Positions 26,501 to 39,507 of a stretch of 64,000 bases of DNA are shown in pieces. The notes under the pieces are model-generated. The model was not told where the DNA came from, searched no databases, and worked only from the letters and a program-made list of their open reading frames with translations. A program made the position numbers and the translations under genes. The first letter of the stretch is position 1; each line of letters starts with the position of its first letter. Origin of the DNA: Quercus robur (Eukaryota > Streptophyta > Magnoliopsida > Fagales > Fagaceae). The stretch lies in assembly GCF_932294415.1 (NCBI RefSeq), contig NC_065545.1, forward strand, positions 20,281,357 to 20,345,356, read 5' to 3'.

Positions 26501-27583
26501 CAACCTGCAAGGTATAAACCCCGGGAGGCAACACTGCATTAGACCCTGCCTTCTCATACTCTTCAAAAAACTCACATGTGGGCAAATTGGGGTTTGCCGC
26601 TGCTGCCGCCCTGACCCAACTGGCCGTCAGTCTCCGGCAACTAGCATCAACTGAGTCCCGATTCTCCGCAGCCAAAACACGCGAATTAACACACAGGTTC
26701 TTGCGGGAAGAGAGCCCAACAGCAAGGATTCTAGCACGGTCCCCGATGTGAGTAGTCTGGTAAGCATGAAGGAGCTTGAGCTCTGCATCTCAAAACAACT
26801 CACAAATCAACCAAAACACATGCAACACTAAAAATACATATTATATCAAATCAACAAAAACCTATAACTTAAAATCACAAAACCAAACCAATCCCAATTC
26901 ATTCCCACCTGTAAGGTATAAACCCCATTTGCCCAACAAACTTTGTTCTTTCCTGATCAGCTAAAAACAACTCAAAAATCAACCAATGCACATACAATAC
27001 CAAAAATAAAAATCCAAAATTTAAATCACCTAAAACCTATTGCTTCAAAATCACAAAAGCAAACCAAACTTCAATTCATTCCACCCACAAGATACAAAAT
27101 CTAAACCCCATTTACCAAAACCAACTCACAAATTAACCAAAACACATACAATCCGCACCCAAAAAAAAAAAACCCCAATTCACTCCACCCACAAGATACA
27201 AACTTTAAACCCCATATACCAAAAACAACTGAAAAATCAATCAAAAACACATACAACACTTGAAATCACCCAAGACCCATTACTCCAAAATAAAAAAACA
27301 GAACCAAAGCCAATTCAAATTGTGTACCTGCAAGGGTCTTCTCCATCTCATGGACAGTGCGGGTACAGTAGATGAGCTTGACAGGGTTGTTGGGTTTAGA
27401 GAGAGTGTAGCTGGTGATGAGAGAAAGAAGAGCGATGGTTTTGCCTGTGCCAGTGGGCATCTCGAGGAGGCAGTGCCCTCTGGCATCTAGAGCTCGCTTC
27501 AGTTCAACCATGTACGCATATTGTTCTGGGTATATGTGATCGTACGGAAAGTACACCGTTACGTCTTCTATTTGAAACTTCAT
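20567..27583 (-). CDS. UVH6: TFIIH helicase subunit XPD / UVH6 (ERCC2, Rad3)
   Basis: The product is the 5'-3' ATP-dependent DNA helicase of TFIIH, needed for nucleotide-excision repair and transcription initiation in the nucleus. Thirteen exons join in frame: 27583-27328, 26782-26505, 25704-25424, 25094-25012, 24899-24496, 24000-23807, 23647-23467, 23342-23218, 22487-22398, 22312-22234, 22132-22056, 21400-21292 and 20686-20567. They give 758 aa, the same length as I recall for Arabidopsis UVH6. Visible motifs are Walker A MPTGTGKT with K48, Fe-S cysteines C116, C134, C155 and C190, DEAH box D234-H237, and motif [10 protein letters not shown] at 662-669. R683, a site of human disease mutation, is split across exons 11 and 12. 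All these positions match human XPD numbering. Introns 2 and 3 carry a degenerate repeat array, and introns 8 and 11 carry SINEs. The protein looks fully functional. Confidence 0.97.
21737..21830 (+). mobile_element. tRNA-derived SINE fragment in XPD intron 11
   Basis: An A-box-like ttgggccaagtggca (from about 21,743) is followed about 45 bases later by a perfect B-box ggttcaatccc (21,787-21,797), the layout of an internal RNA polymerase III promoter. The sequence does not fold as a complete tRNA that I can recognise, so a SINE head is the better reading. The 3' end is unclear. Confidence 0.5.
22810..22967 (+). mobile_element. Au-like tRNA-derived SINE in XPD intron 8
   Basis: A tRNA-like head shows an A-box-like tgatggcaagtgccttc (about 22,814-22,830) and a B-box ggttcaagttc (22,852-22,862). 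The body (gtctctcc, gtaaggctgcctac, ctctcccaaaccccac) ends in agtgggagctttatgcattgggtacg and a short T-rich tail. These words match the angiosperm Au SINE consensus as I remember it. It lies in antisense orientation to the host gene. Flanking target duplications were not resolved. Confidence 0.75.
26150..27320. repeat. Degenerate repeats in XPD introns 2 and 3 resembling the exon 2 donor junction
   Basis: A word of the form caattcattcc.accc.caaggtataaaccccatttgcc recurs at about 26,257, 26,420, 26,897, 27,073 and 27,178. It is spaced by A/C-rich filler with aactcacaaatcaaccaaaacacata motifs. The real end of exon 2 (about 26,493-26,523) contains the related words caattcaacctgcaaggtataaacccc. 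The repeat therefore seems to be a copied stretch that includes the last bases of exon 2 and its donor region. The intronic copies read cacaag or tgtaag where the genuine junction reads tgcaag, so they would not act as normal donors. Confidence 0.6.
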
Positions 27584-27892
27584 TGTGTTTTCTGGGTTTT
27601 TGGGAGGGTTTAGAGAAAGAAAGAGAGAGAAGGAGTTTTAGGGTTTTGAATTCAGCAGACCCGTTGTTGTTGTTGTCGTTGCTGTTGTCGTTTCTAGTTA
27701 TTCTTCTAGTTCTCGTACACTGTCTGAGCTATTTCTATTCGAGTCTCGTACTATGTGAGTTTGAGTTTTGGGTTAACTCGGGCGGTGGTTTATGCAATTA
27801 AAAAGATATGTTTTGTTGATTTAAAATATATATGGAAATACGTGATAGTGAAAAATATTTAAAATATATATATAAAATTGTTTAAAAGTTGA

Positions 27893-27923
<31 letters not shown>

Positions 27924-28913
27924 GCTTATTTTGCTTACAAAATGAGTTAAAAGATATAAGTACAGTCATGCCTCTAAAAAATTTGAGTTACAGAAAATAG
28001 AAAGTTACACATAACCAAATAAGTCAAATAAACTTAAAAGAAAGCTCCCCAATTGAATCTTACAGTAGTCTTATAAGATTTACAACTATTTGTTATGATA
28101 AGAGCCTAGGATTGAATTCAATAAGCATCGTTTTATAGAATTTTTCCATTTACTTATGTAAGACTTTCCATTTACTTAATAAGTATTTTAGAGTCATTCT
28201 ATATTTTTGGTGTGTTTCTCCACTTTATCCATTCTGCTCTTATTGCATAATTCACATCCTCATCAATTTCTCCATCTTTATAAACAACTTCTTACCTTTA
28301 CTTTTTAAAAAAGAAAAATGTTAATAAATGTCCTAAAGGTTTTGATTTATGAATTTTTGTTAGAAAATTTTAATGAGAAAACGATAAAACAATTAATTTT
28401 TCTAACAGCTTTTTATATTTCTCATGATAATGATACTAAAACTTTCCTAATATGGTTTATTAACAATTGTTCTAAGAACATCAATTAACATGACCCTTTA
28501 AAAAAAATAGAAAGACACATCCCTAACCATTGTACATGTTTCCCAATTATTCATATTGCAGTGCGGCACCAGTCTGGTTACCCTCTCAAAGGGTAGCTGT
28601 CGTCCAATACCCTTTATGTAGAGTATCCCGACATTGTGGGAGTAGTAGAACCCTAACTCGTCACTTTTTAGGCCTTTGTTTAGACTATTGACTAGGAAAC
28701 AATGAATGCATTGTGAAAGCCTCTCCCATCTCCCCCTCCCATTCTGCTAGTAAAAAGTGACATAACTATGGCCAGTTACTTCTACACACAGATAACTGAA
28801 GTGTACTTGCAGTTTTGGTTTTAAATTGTAACAAAATGCCTGTTAATGTCTTAATGACAATCAAATAAATGAGGGAAAAACTCTTATATACAATGGACAT
28901 ATGGCTAATTTCT
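27584..28913. other. Spacer upstream of XPD and downstream of p31comet
   Basis: It includes the XPD promoter and leader on the minus strand, with a GTT/GTC-rich patch at 27,660-27,700, a T-rich run at 27,892-27,923, and a less AT-rich patch at 28,560-28,745 with no recognisable coding potential. The last part must hold the p31comet 3' untranslated region. No separate gene was supported. Confidence 0.55.
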
Positions 28914-31900
28914 TCATTCTTCTGTTGATGTGTTGGATACCAGGCCCTTGATCACATGCCGACATTGAAACCTGTCAAACAACATCAGATAAATAACTTC
29001 AGAAATTATGGACTTCGTGGTTTTATCATGCTAACAAACAGAAATCGATACAAGCACCCAAAACCAGGCAAGTTTGGTGCATTGGCGATTGATCAACTGT
29101 AAAGCTGTTTCCATTGGAAGTCACTAAATCCTAGAACAAAGGTGGAAAAAAAAATAGTAAAGATTTTATGAGATTTTCCTAACAGCAACCTTACGTTTAC
29201 ATCATTATGATAAACTTTTAGAAATAAGTAACAGTGTAAAAGAACAGGTGACATAAGGTACATATTAAATTGATTGGCTAATGTACAAAATATTGTCAAG
29301 TGATAGAAGGAAAAATAGGATTTGTCAAAATGGCATTACTTGTTAGACTGATCTCAACAAGTTCAGTTCACAGTACTAAAGTTGAATGAAAGATAATAAA
29401 GCATTGTAGTCTCAGAGCAGCCCTCAGTAGCAACTTCTAAGTATAGAAGAAGGATTTATATAAAATCTAATTGCTTCAAAATCTAACCCTATCATACCAG
29501 ATTAAATCATCGGAAGTAGAATCTGACAAACTGGTGGAGCTCCCAGTTTGAGAAGCATGATCCAAAGCATCCATTTCCTGATCTTGGGTTCTGCACTTGA
29601 ACCGTAGTCTGAAAGGCACAATCTGTAACGAAAATTCTTTTGTAAAAATGCTACCTTATTAGTTATCAAATATCAAGTAATACTAAAATGATAAACATGC
29701 ATATAATGCATGAAGGTCTTCATGTAAGGAAGCCACAAAATACTTGAAAAATGCTAGCAGCTATAAGTTCAGTTTGGCGAACTCATCTCATGTTCTCTGA
29801 TACTTGCACTAAGACCAGAATCAGAGATTGTCAGTATGAATGTGACCGAATAATTGATAATGCAAGGAAGATTGAATGCTACTTTTTTTTTTCTTTTTCT
29901 TTTTTTTCCTTTTAGAGAAGAAACATATCAGTAGCCTATGAAACCAATGCTTTGATGCTTTCAAGCTCAGATGGACATGCATGTGAGATGAGTCCATATA
30001 AAAGATTTTTATCATTCTCATAAACTTATAAAAAAATATAAAAAATTCTACATGATCCTCTTAGGCAATAATCATGAAAAGCAAAACAATCTGATGCTTT
30101 CAGTAAGAAAAGGTAACACAGAATGAATTCACCCAACTATTATTAAAAGAGTGATAAGCATCCATAATATTAAATGGAAAGACGATCTGCTGTCTAACCC
30201 ACTCTGTAGACTTATTCAGTCCATTCCACAGCACAATCATAACTCAGGAGGGTAAAAGAAACAGTATTTTATATGAGATAATAACTGTGTCCTATTTCCT
30301 ACTTCAAATAGGACACTACTGCAATCTATAAGTGGATTTGGCTAGAAGCACCCATAGTAATGGCACATAGCAATATCTCTATTAAATTTACAATTAATGA
30401 AAAGTGAGAACAATAGTTTATAAAGACTATCCACTATCATGTCAGGAATACAACTGTCTTGTGCACATAAAAGCAAGCAGACTCACCATACAAAAGAAAA
30501 AAAAAATGATAAAAAGGCATGCTATTTATATAGCTTTGCTGTTGCACTTTTTACTTAAACCAAAATAAATAAATAAAGGAGAATTGTTACCTTTTTGCTG
30601 TATTTAAAATCACGTTTGGGAAGAAAATGCAGAGGCAGGTTGAAAGAACAGGGAGCCTTAACCAATAGAAACAACTTATTGGGGCCTAATAAAAGACAAG
30701 AAAAAATATAGATCTTTTATTTTTGCTAAGTAAAAAAGAAATGAGGATTAGCAAGACAAAACTCACTCAATTAACTACCTGGATAGGAACCAGATCCAGC
30801 ACCCTTTGAGATCAGCGTCCGAATAGCCTGTCAAAGAAACATGAAATACAAAATTAATAAAAATTTCAATTTAATGTGGAACTTGGAAGTGGAATTAGCA
30901 CTAAAATACCTTTCTTGAAAGTCCTTGTGCCACTTTGCTTTTGGTGAAATCAGTCTCACCACTACCAACAACCTTTCCATGTGAAAAGCACAACTCATAA
31001 ACATGCTGAGGTCGAATAGGAGTAGCCCCAAGAACCAAAATGACACCCTGTACGTTAGGAATCTCACTCATCATCAATTTAAGCGCATTTTGAAGATTTG
31101 AAACCATGTTCATCAGTTTCTCCAGTCTTTTTATTCCATGCTTGACCTCCCTCATTCTGCCAATTAGCTTTCTCCGCGCCTTTATATCAGATTGTGTAAG
31201 ATCCGTCTCCTAAAAGCTTACAACTCTTTAGAGCACAGAATTCAATCCAAAATGATAAAATGCAAACTAGCCTGTGCTCAACTAACATTACCAATTCTGT
31301 AAACTCAGTATGCAGTGTATCAAATTCAAGACTGATATCCTGCAATATGCTGTTTACAAGTGACCGATATTAGATACCATTTCCTATCTAAATATCAGAT
31401 ATCATAACTACCATCCTAACTGTCACAACAATAATTAAAAGATTGAATATCAGCTCAACTATTTGTATAAGAACATATAATAGCTTTTCAAAGTCTCCAT
31501 CTTTGAAGTTTTTCAAGATACAACTGTACTTTTGCCCAACCTATTTTTCAAGCAAAGTAAACCCATGAAAAAAAGTTTTACCAAGACTCAAGAGTGGTGA
31601 AATTAAAATTTAACCTGTTGGATCGGATGTGGACAGGTGACAAGTGTTTGACACATGTGCGCATCCCAACAGGTCTAGTACACAAGACAAGACTACTAAA
31701 CCTAAGATGTTTCCTATTAAAAGAGTGTTTGATTGATCGGCATGAGTCCATGTTTCCAATCCTTGAATAAATGATTATTAAATTCACTATTTCCTATCGG
31801 TTCAAAGTTCTAACGAACCTCAATTTGAACTAACTATTCATTTCATTTAAAGTTAAAAAAATTCACATGTTGGTTAAATAATTAAATTAACTATTTCAAT

Positions 31901-32321
31901 TTTTCTTATCAGCTAAAAAAACTTATAGAACAAATGCTAACAAAGCCTCAAAATTGTTTTTGGTAGAGATTCACATTGAATATTTCTTTTGTTAATTAGG
32001 TAGGGATTCAGATTACAAAAAAAGTATTAAAAAAAATAATAATAATAATTGTGAAATTTATTGGAAACCTGATATGATATGATATGCCACGTAAGACCAC
32101 AAACTCATATTGAACAAAAAATAAATAATTAATTAATTTTCCGTCTGATTTTCCTGCACTTTCCGAGCAAACAAACAGAAAAAATAGGGAGGGAGGACTT
32201 ACGAGGGGATTTGTTGGTGCATATAAAGGACGAAGCCAACGACGTCGTTGATGACGTGGAAGATAACGGAGCCGTCTATTGACTCTGCCGCCGTCTCGAT
32301 CTCCGTCTGCTCCTCCATCAT
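28914..32321 (-). CDS. COMET: p31comet (COMET/MAD2L1BP-like) HORMA-fold adaptor
   Basis: The product is the adaptor that brings HORMA proteins (MAD2; in plants also the meiotic axis protein ASY1/PAIR2) to the AAA+ ATPase PCH2/TRIP13 for remodelling. Seven exons join in frame: 32321-32203, 31349-31292, 31209-30910, 30827-30779, 30685-30591, 29622-29498 and 28971-28914, giving 267 aa. Conserved blocks line up with remembered human MAD2L1BP. VINDVVGFVLYMHQQIP sits where human has the hydrophobic helix with MYQRQQLP. GVILVLGATPIRPQHVYEL corresponds to human RVLILLGGNALSPKEFYEL. The C-terminal DLIWFQCRHVIKGL corresponds to human DYIWFQAPVTFKGF. Two in-frame ATGs lie side by side at the start; I chose the first, and using the second removes one residue. 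Such genes are often labelled uncharacterised. Confidence 0.87.
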
Positions 32322-34179
<1,858 letters not shown>

Positions 34180-34860
34180 TCAAAAGCCAAATTTCAATCC
34201 AACATAAGAAAAACATAACAAACAAATATACAATAAATAAAAAGGAGCAAAGATGGAAATAAAATTCCCCCAAAACCAAGACTTCTTACACTCTCTTTTG
34301 ATACAGAATTTTGTTCTTTCAATTGTGACTAGGCTCTCAATGTGATTGAAAATGACCACCTCTACTGCTGGTATAGACTTTGAACCCTTAACATCGGCCC
34401 AATTAATATCATGAGGTATGGGTTCCAATTAGCTCAAATAATAAAAATTTTTACGGTTGAATAAAAAATTTGGAGTTTAATTCTCGTCTACACAAAAAAC
34501 TTATTGATGCCTTAGTCCAATGATAAAGAGTACATTCATCATAAGTTGAAACTCTGTCAAAAAAAAATTAATATCATGAGGAGGTTTTTTTCATTGTAGA
34601 TCATAAAGGTACATCATTCTAGATTTTACAAAGAGAAGTTCTTCGTTTCTGCCACATCCAACCAAGCTCCATGCTAGGATAGGTCCAATTCTCAATTTTT
34701 TTGTCCAAGTCTCCTTAATCCCATATTCATTCTTTACCCATATTTCAAATCTAGGTTCATATTGATGTCTTGAACTAACAACGACACAAAGTAATTCATT
34801 CTGTGGCAGGCCAAAATTGGGTAAGTTCAATTTTAACCTCACAATTTATTTATAGAAATG
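34180..34860 (-). pseudogene. F-box family fragment (C-terminal FBA half), split by a SINE
   Basis: Minus-strand frames 34,842-34,591 and 34,428-34,180 match the C-terminal half of the F-box gene at 36,335-37,587. Shared stretches include SSRHQYEPRFEIW, GIKETWTKK, VGCGRNEELLF, MYLYDLQ, HIESLVTIE and the basic block before a hydrophobic tail. The first part has a stop where the relative continues (after MYLYDLQ). The second part follows after the SINE at 34,417-34,565. There is no F-box end: the homology stops near 34,860, close to the solo LTR. It is a dead host-gene copy. Confidence 0.85.
34417..34565 (+). mobile_element. SINE with 16-bp target-site duplication
   Basis: The 149-bp insertion is bounded by perfect copies of AATTAATATCATGAGG at 34,401-34,416 and 34,566-34,581. 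It has a tRNA-like head (tagctcaaataataaaa, then a degenerate B-box ggagtttaattc), the body words ctacacaaaaaac, gatgccttagtccaatgataaagag and gttgaaactctgtc, and an A-rich tail just before the second duplication. It sits inside the F-box fragment. The related gene at 36.5 kb has no insertion at the matching place, so the SINE arrived after the copies separated. Confidence 0.93.
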
Positions 34861-34886
34861 GGATGCCAATCAACCTTAGTTACCAT

Positions 34887-35569
34887 TGTTAGAGTAAATT
34901 AATCTAGTGATATTGGAATATGTGCTTGGAATATATGTAAGTCAAGGAAACTAAATAATACTGGTCTTGGATTGATTGAGTTATGCTCCTCAGGTTTAGT
35001 CCGAGGTGTAGGTTTACAATAGTTCTTGGGTTACAATGCTATCACTCTCTTTTTCTCCCTCCAAATGTTTCATCCCCCACTTCATAGGGATCTCTCTCTC
35101 TTATATAGTCATCCAGGTTGTATCATGGCTTTCCACTTGGAGGGCTAGGGCCTGTTTTTCCTGATACTTGTCCCATCAAGACCTTATTAAAAGGTTTCCC
35201 TATTAGGCCATGAGTTGTGATGACACTGTTCAGAGGTCATTCTACCATTAATGCGGCCAGCTAAATGGGTGTAGAGCATTGAATGTAGAGGTGATGGATG
35301 CTTTATCTGTACTCTTCCTTCTCTTACTTGACAACAAACTTTCCATCTTTTCCTCGGTGCGTGCTCGATGGTCTTCAGAACTAGACTTCGGTCCTTCCAA
35401 GGACGTATCAAGATTCTCGAGGTCCTCAGGCATTCTAATCTTCTTGGGTTTGTGGTTGTGTTGTCATATTTTTTATGAGAAGTCTTTGACAGTACTTCCC
35501 GAGATGTGCTCCTTTGGTGTTGATCTCTTCTCACTCATTCCTGTCCCCGGCTTCTCATCCTCCCACACA
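34887..35569 (-). mobile_element. Solo LTR of an LTR retrotransposon (fossil)
   Basis: About 683 bp separating two F-box fragments. Read on the minus strand it starts TGTGTGGGAGG and ends CTCTAACA, the TG...CA ends of an LTR. It has a TATA-like tatataagag (about 35,097-35,106) followed by purine-rich sequence and a polyadenylation-like region, the usual U3-R-U5 order. No internal coding region is present, so it is a solo LTR. The five bases on either side (ACCAT and TTTCT if the ends are right) do not match. The superfamily is not determined, and the end near 35,569 could shift by a few bases. Confidence 0.7.
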
Positions 35570-35572
35570 TTT

Positions 35573-35880
35573 CTTACAAAAGGGTACCAATCCTAGCCTT
35601 TTAAGTTCAATTCTAACAGGCAACTTTATGTGCCTACGCACTTCATCTCTAACATTAAACGATATGATAATTTTTAGGTTCACTTTATTTTTCCTAAATG
35701 CACCCCACCAATGTAAAGCACCATTTAAGTCCCCCTTGGAAAAAGAATTATCCACAATAATTACATGCACGAGCTTATCCTTTCTTCTCCAAGAATTTGT
35801 ACTCGATGAGTACACATCAATTCGAGAATGAAATGAGTCTCTCACGTTCTTAGAAAAAGAAATTATGATTTGTGTCTGAT
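35573..35880 (-). pseudogene. F-box family fragment (middle part)
   Basis: The minus-strand frame matches the middle of the F-box gene at 36,335-37,587: SFHSRIDVYSSSTNSWRRKD, NSFSKGDLNGALHW, IIISFNVRDEV and then KLPVRIELKRLGLVPF. Similarity begins near 35,880 and stops near 35,573 at the solo LTR. The F-box end is missing. It keeps 10 bases after the DEV codons that the 36.3-kb gene lacks, so it preserves the older state of that junction. Its last residues overlap in alignment with the first residues of the fragment at 34,180-34,860, so the two fragments are not simply halves of one gene. Confidence 0.85.
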
Positions 35881-36334
35881 TGCCAAGAAAGTATAAAAAA
35901 ATTCAAGAACACTTGGGAATGTTCTTACAATTTTTTTTCTATCTTTAAAATTTGAAAAAATAATTTTTTTTTTCAATTTAAATGCTAATATGACACTTTT
36001 TTAATATTTATTAAATATTCATATCATTATTTTATTCGTCATATCAATGTCACATATACCAATTATGCACGTCGTGTGTGCCGCGTATGCATTTTTCTTT
36101 CGTGAGTTAACATTGATGATCAAATTGACTGTTATCAAAATATAATTACTAAAATGATATTTTTGCCATGGCAAAAAAATAAATAAATAAAAATAAACAT
36201 AAATAAACAAACTAATTCATTCTTTTGACAGACAAAACATCCATGTAAAAACACAATTTCAAAGGGGAATACTAAATATAACAGAATGATAAATAGCACA
36301 CAAAAATTTATTTATTAGATTTGGATACCAAATT

Positions 36335-37587
36335 TCAATTCGTTTTAATGTAAACCGCAAGGATAGCTACAAAATAAATAAAAACAACAGAGATAATGGA
36401 AATAAAATTCTCCCTAAACCGAGACTTTTTACGCTCTCTTTTGACACAAACTTTTGTTCCTTCAATTGTGACTAGGCTCTCAATGTGATTGACTACCTCT
36501 ATCTCGGCTACAAAATTTAAATTTGAACCCATAACATCTGCATAAGTATTATCATGAGGAGGTTTTATCTGTTGTAGTTGTAGATCATAAAGGTACATTG
36601 TTGAGGAAGTTGCAAAGAGAAGTTCTTCATTCCTGCCACATCCAACAAAGCTCCATGCTAGGAGAGGTCCAATACTGAATTGTTTTGTCCAAGTTTCTTT
36701 CACCCCATATTCATTCATCACCCATATATCAAATCTAGGTTCATATTGTTGTCTTGAACTAATAACAACAATACAAAGTAATCCATTCCTTACAAAAGGG
36801 TACCAATCATTTTTATCAAATTTCAATTCATTGGGCAACTTTACACTTCATCTCTAATATTAAACGATATGATAATGTTATGAATTATTTCTTTTTTCCT
36901 AATTGCACCCCTCCAATGTAAAGCACCATTTAAGTCCCCATTGGAAAAAGAATTCTCCACAATACTTCCATGCACAAGCGTATCCTTTCTTCTCCAATAA
37001 TTTGTCCTCAATGAATACACATTAACTCCTGAATAAAATGACTCTTTCATCTTCTTAGAATAAGAAACTCTGACCAATTTATAGTCATTGGTTTCCTGAT
37101 CATAATCAAATCCTAGACCAATTTGTAAAAGAATTTCAATTTCACTAAGCTTGTGTACTGGATAATCAGGTTTTGGGAGCTCTTTGAATTCACTAGTGAC
37201 AGGATTAAACAAAAAATTTGTGTCTCCAATTTTAGAAATATTTAGACACAAGATACCATTACATGAACCTACGATTCTAAAAGGTGCCCTGCCATGTTCC
37301 TTTTTAGATGGAATAGTTATGTTAAAAACCTCTCGAAATGTTTCATAAGAGAACAAAGATATTAAACATTTACCACCAAAAGTACCAACACGGCGTGTGA
37401 CAGCAAGATAGCCATTGTTGCTACGATTAGATAAGTTAACATGCTTGGTGATGAAGATAGGATCTTTGATAATATCATACCATGATTTGCAAACAGACTT
37501 GAATTGTAAGATAGTCTTGATGGGTAATCTTGAATATATGTCCATTAATACATCTTCAGGAAGATCATTCAACATTGCACTCGACAC
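36335..37587 (-). pseudogene. F-box/FBA-type gene, frame broken in the middle
   Basis: The product type is a substrate receptor of an SCF ubiquitin ligase. The start at 37,587 gives an F-box at residues about 5-48 (NDLPEDVLMDIYSRLPIKT, then FKSVCKSWYDII). An F-box-associated region follows (GSCNGILCL, LFNPVTSEFKELP, IGLGFDY...NDYKLVRV, VYSLRTNYWRR, GALHWRG). The frame stops at 36,841 after 248 aa. The rest of the domain continues in another frame, 36,838-36,335 (CGRNEELLF, MYLYDLQ, HIESLVTIEGTK), and ends in a hydrophobic tail. Compared with the fragment at 35,573-35,880, ten bases are missing at the break. It is either a pseudogene or a gene making a truncated F-box protein. It has no introns, as is common in this family. 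Confidence 0.88.
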
Positions 37588-38434
37588 GACATCTCTCTAT
37601 GAAACGATCATATACAGTATTTGAATGTTAGGCCTTTAATCTGATAAGTAAAAAAAGAATTCAGGGAATATTATTGCATGGTTGTATATACATAGGCCTA
37701 CTTGTTTGGGGCATGTTAGTTTTTGCATGGCAATATATAAACTACAAAGCAGCGGCAGAGCCAAGTTACTACAAGATTTAGTTTTTTACGATTTGAATAT
37801 TCAAGGTTTTGACTTGGTCTCCGAAAATATTTGAGCTATTCTAACGAACATCCTAGCAAGAAAAGGAAGAATATTGACTCAATAATGTTAGGGGCACAAC
37901 TTTTCTCACAAAGAATTTCACAAATATGAAAGTGATTGAGTGCAAGTAATGAACACAACTGACACTAATGGAGCCTGTGTTGCAGAGTTTTGGTCATAAA
38001 CTTATAGAACATATAATATACAAGAAAATATTGATGTCAACAACAAATAATCATGTGATGAGAAAATAAATGATACAAATATTTCGCTTTCTATATAATC
38101 TACTCAGAGAAAACATTCCATATCATTACATCACAGCTCTCAAATTCAAACTTTATAAGCTATCATTAAAAATGTGCAACAGGCTACAACAACAATAAAA
38201 AAAAATAAAAACAAAAACCTAAATCTAAAAGGTGCAATGACTCTGAGATTAAGAGAGACAGAAGTTTAGAGAAAAACGAATTAGGCCATGGACAGTTGTT
38301 ATAATTCCTTTGGGAATGGATTCATATTTTCAGTGGCTGTGTAAGTTCACCGTTAATTTCATATAAGCATAATCTATCAACACAAACATGGAATTTCAAC
38401 CTATCTATAAAACTTGTTGATAAAAGTCATATAG

Positions 38435-38742
38435 GGTCTGTTTGGATAGAACTTATTTTGCTTAAACTGAAAACTGAAAACACTATAGCAAAATAATTTT
38501 TAAATGTGTGAATAGTGCTGTGGGACCCATTTTTAATGAAAAAATTGATAAAAAATGAAATTTGTGGGTTCGTGAATAGTGCACAAATACACTGTTCACG
38601 GAAGACCGGTCAAAAGTTGCGGCTACTGTTTATGTACCGTACATAAACAGTACCGCTTGTTGGGGGAAAAGGCGTGAAAAAAAAGAAAAAAAGAAAGAGA
38701 AAACGCAGGAAACTTAAAACGCAACGTGGATCCAAACTCAGC
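38435..38742. mobile_element. MITE with ggtctgtttggat / atccaaactcagc ends
   Basis: The ends form an imperfect terminal inverted repeat (GGTCTGTTTGGAT against GCTGAGTTTGGAT). The interior has gaatagtgctgtgggaccca and gtgaatagtgcac words typical of abundant plant miniature elements. It is non-coding. The flanks share only tatag, so target-site duplication and superfamily (hAT or Harbinger type) are unsure and the borders are approximate. Confidence 0.6.
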
Positions 38743-39507
38743 TATAGTATACAATAAAAAGGTAATGAATACAACAACAACCAAAAAAAAATACCTGCAA
38801 AGTTGTAGGCAGAGTGGAAAGGAGAAGGAAAGAATACAGCACCAAAAAAAAAAAAAAGAGTAGTAGAAAGAAGAATACTCCAAAAAACCGTGTATATATA
38901 GAGAGAATTTTAAGTTGTGAAGGAGTTGATATGAACCAATAAAAAAAAGGAGTTTAGGTGAAAATCAAATACTATCTTTTATTATTTTATTATCACAAAA
39001 ACAAAACATAGTCTTAAAAAAAAAAAAGATAAAAAACTTAGGTTGATGCACAATAGTATTTACTATTTAATTCTATCTTATTTGCCTTTTCTTTTCTTTT
39101 TTTTAAAAAAAATTCTATCCTATTTGCTTCTATGTTTTTTAAAAAATTCTATCCCATTGATTTTAGATTTGTTGATAATACACAATTATACATATGTTTT
39201 CTTTCTTTCTTTTTTCTTTTTTTATGCATAAGGTGCTTACAATTGTGTGTGTGTGTGTGTGCATATATATAGAGAGAGAGAGAGAGAGAATTTTAAGTTG
39301 TGAAAGAAGCTGATATGAACAAAAAAAAATGAGTTATAGGTGAAAATTAAATATTATCTTTTGTTACTTTATTATTAGGAAAAAGATGGTGTAGGATTCA
39401 TGTTTATCCAAAAATGCAAAAAAAAATAGAAACATAGTCTTTAAAAAAGGAACAAAAACGTAGGTAGATGCACAATAGTTTAAAATGACCTTTTGGCAAA
39501 CGTAGGT

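Noticed and set aside
27583-27801. 72-aa plus-strand frame starting at the XPD start codon region
   Set aside because: It overlaps the XPD leader in antisense and is a Leu-rich product of GTT/CTT repeats.
35187-35534. 115-aa minus-strand open frame
   Set aside because: It lies wholly within the solo LTR and has no homology to any protein I know.
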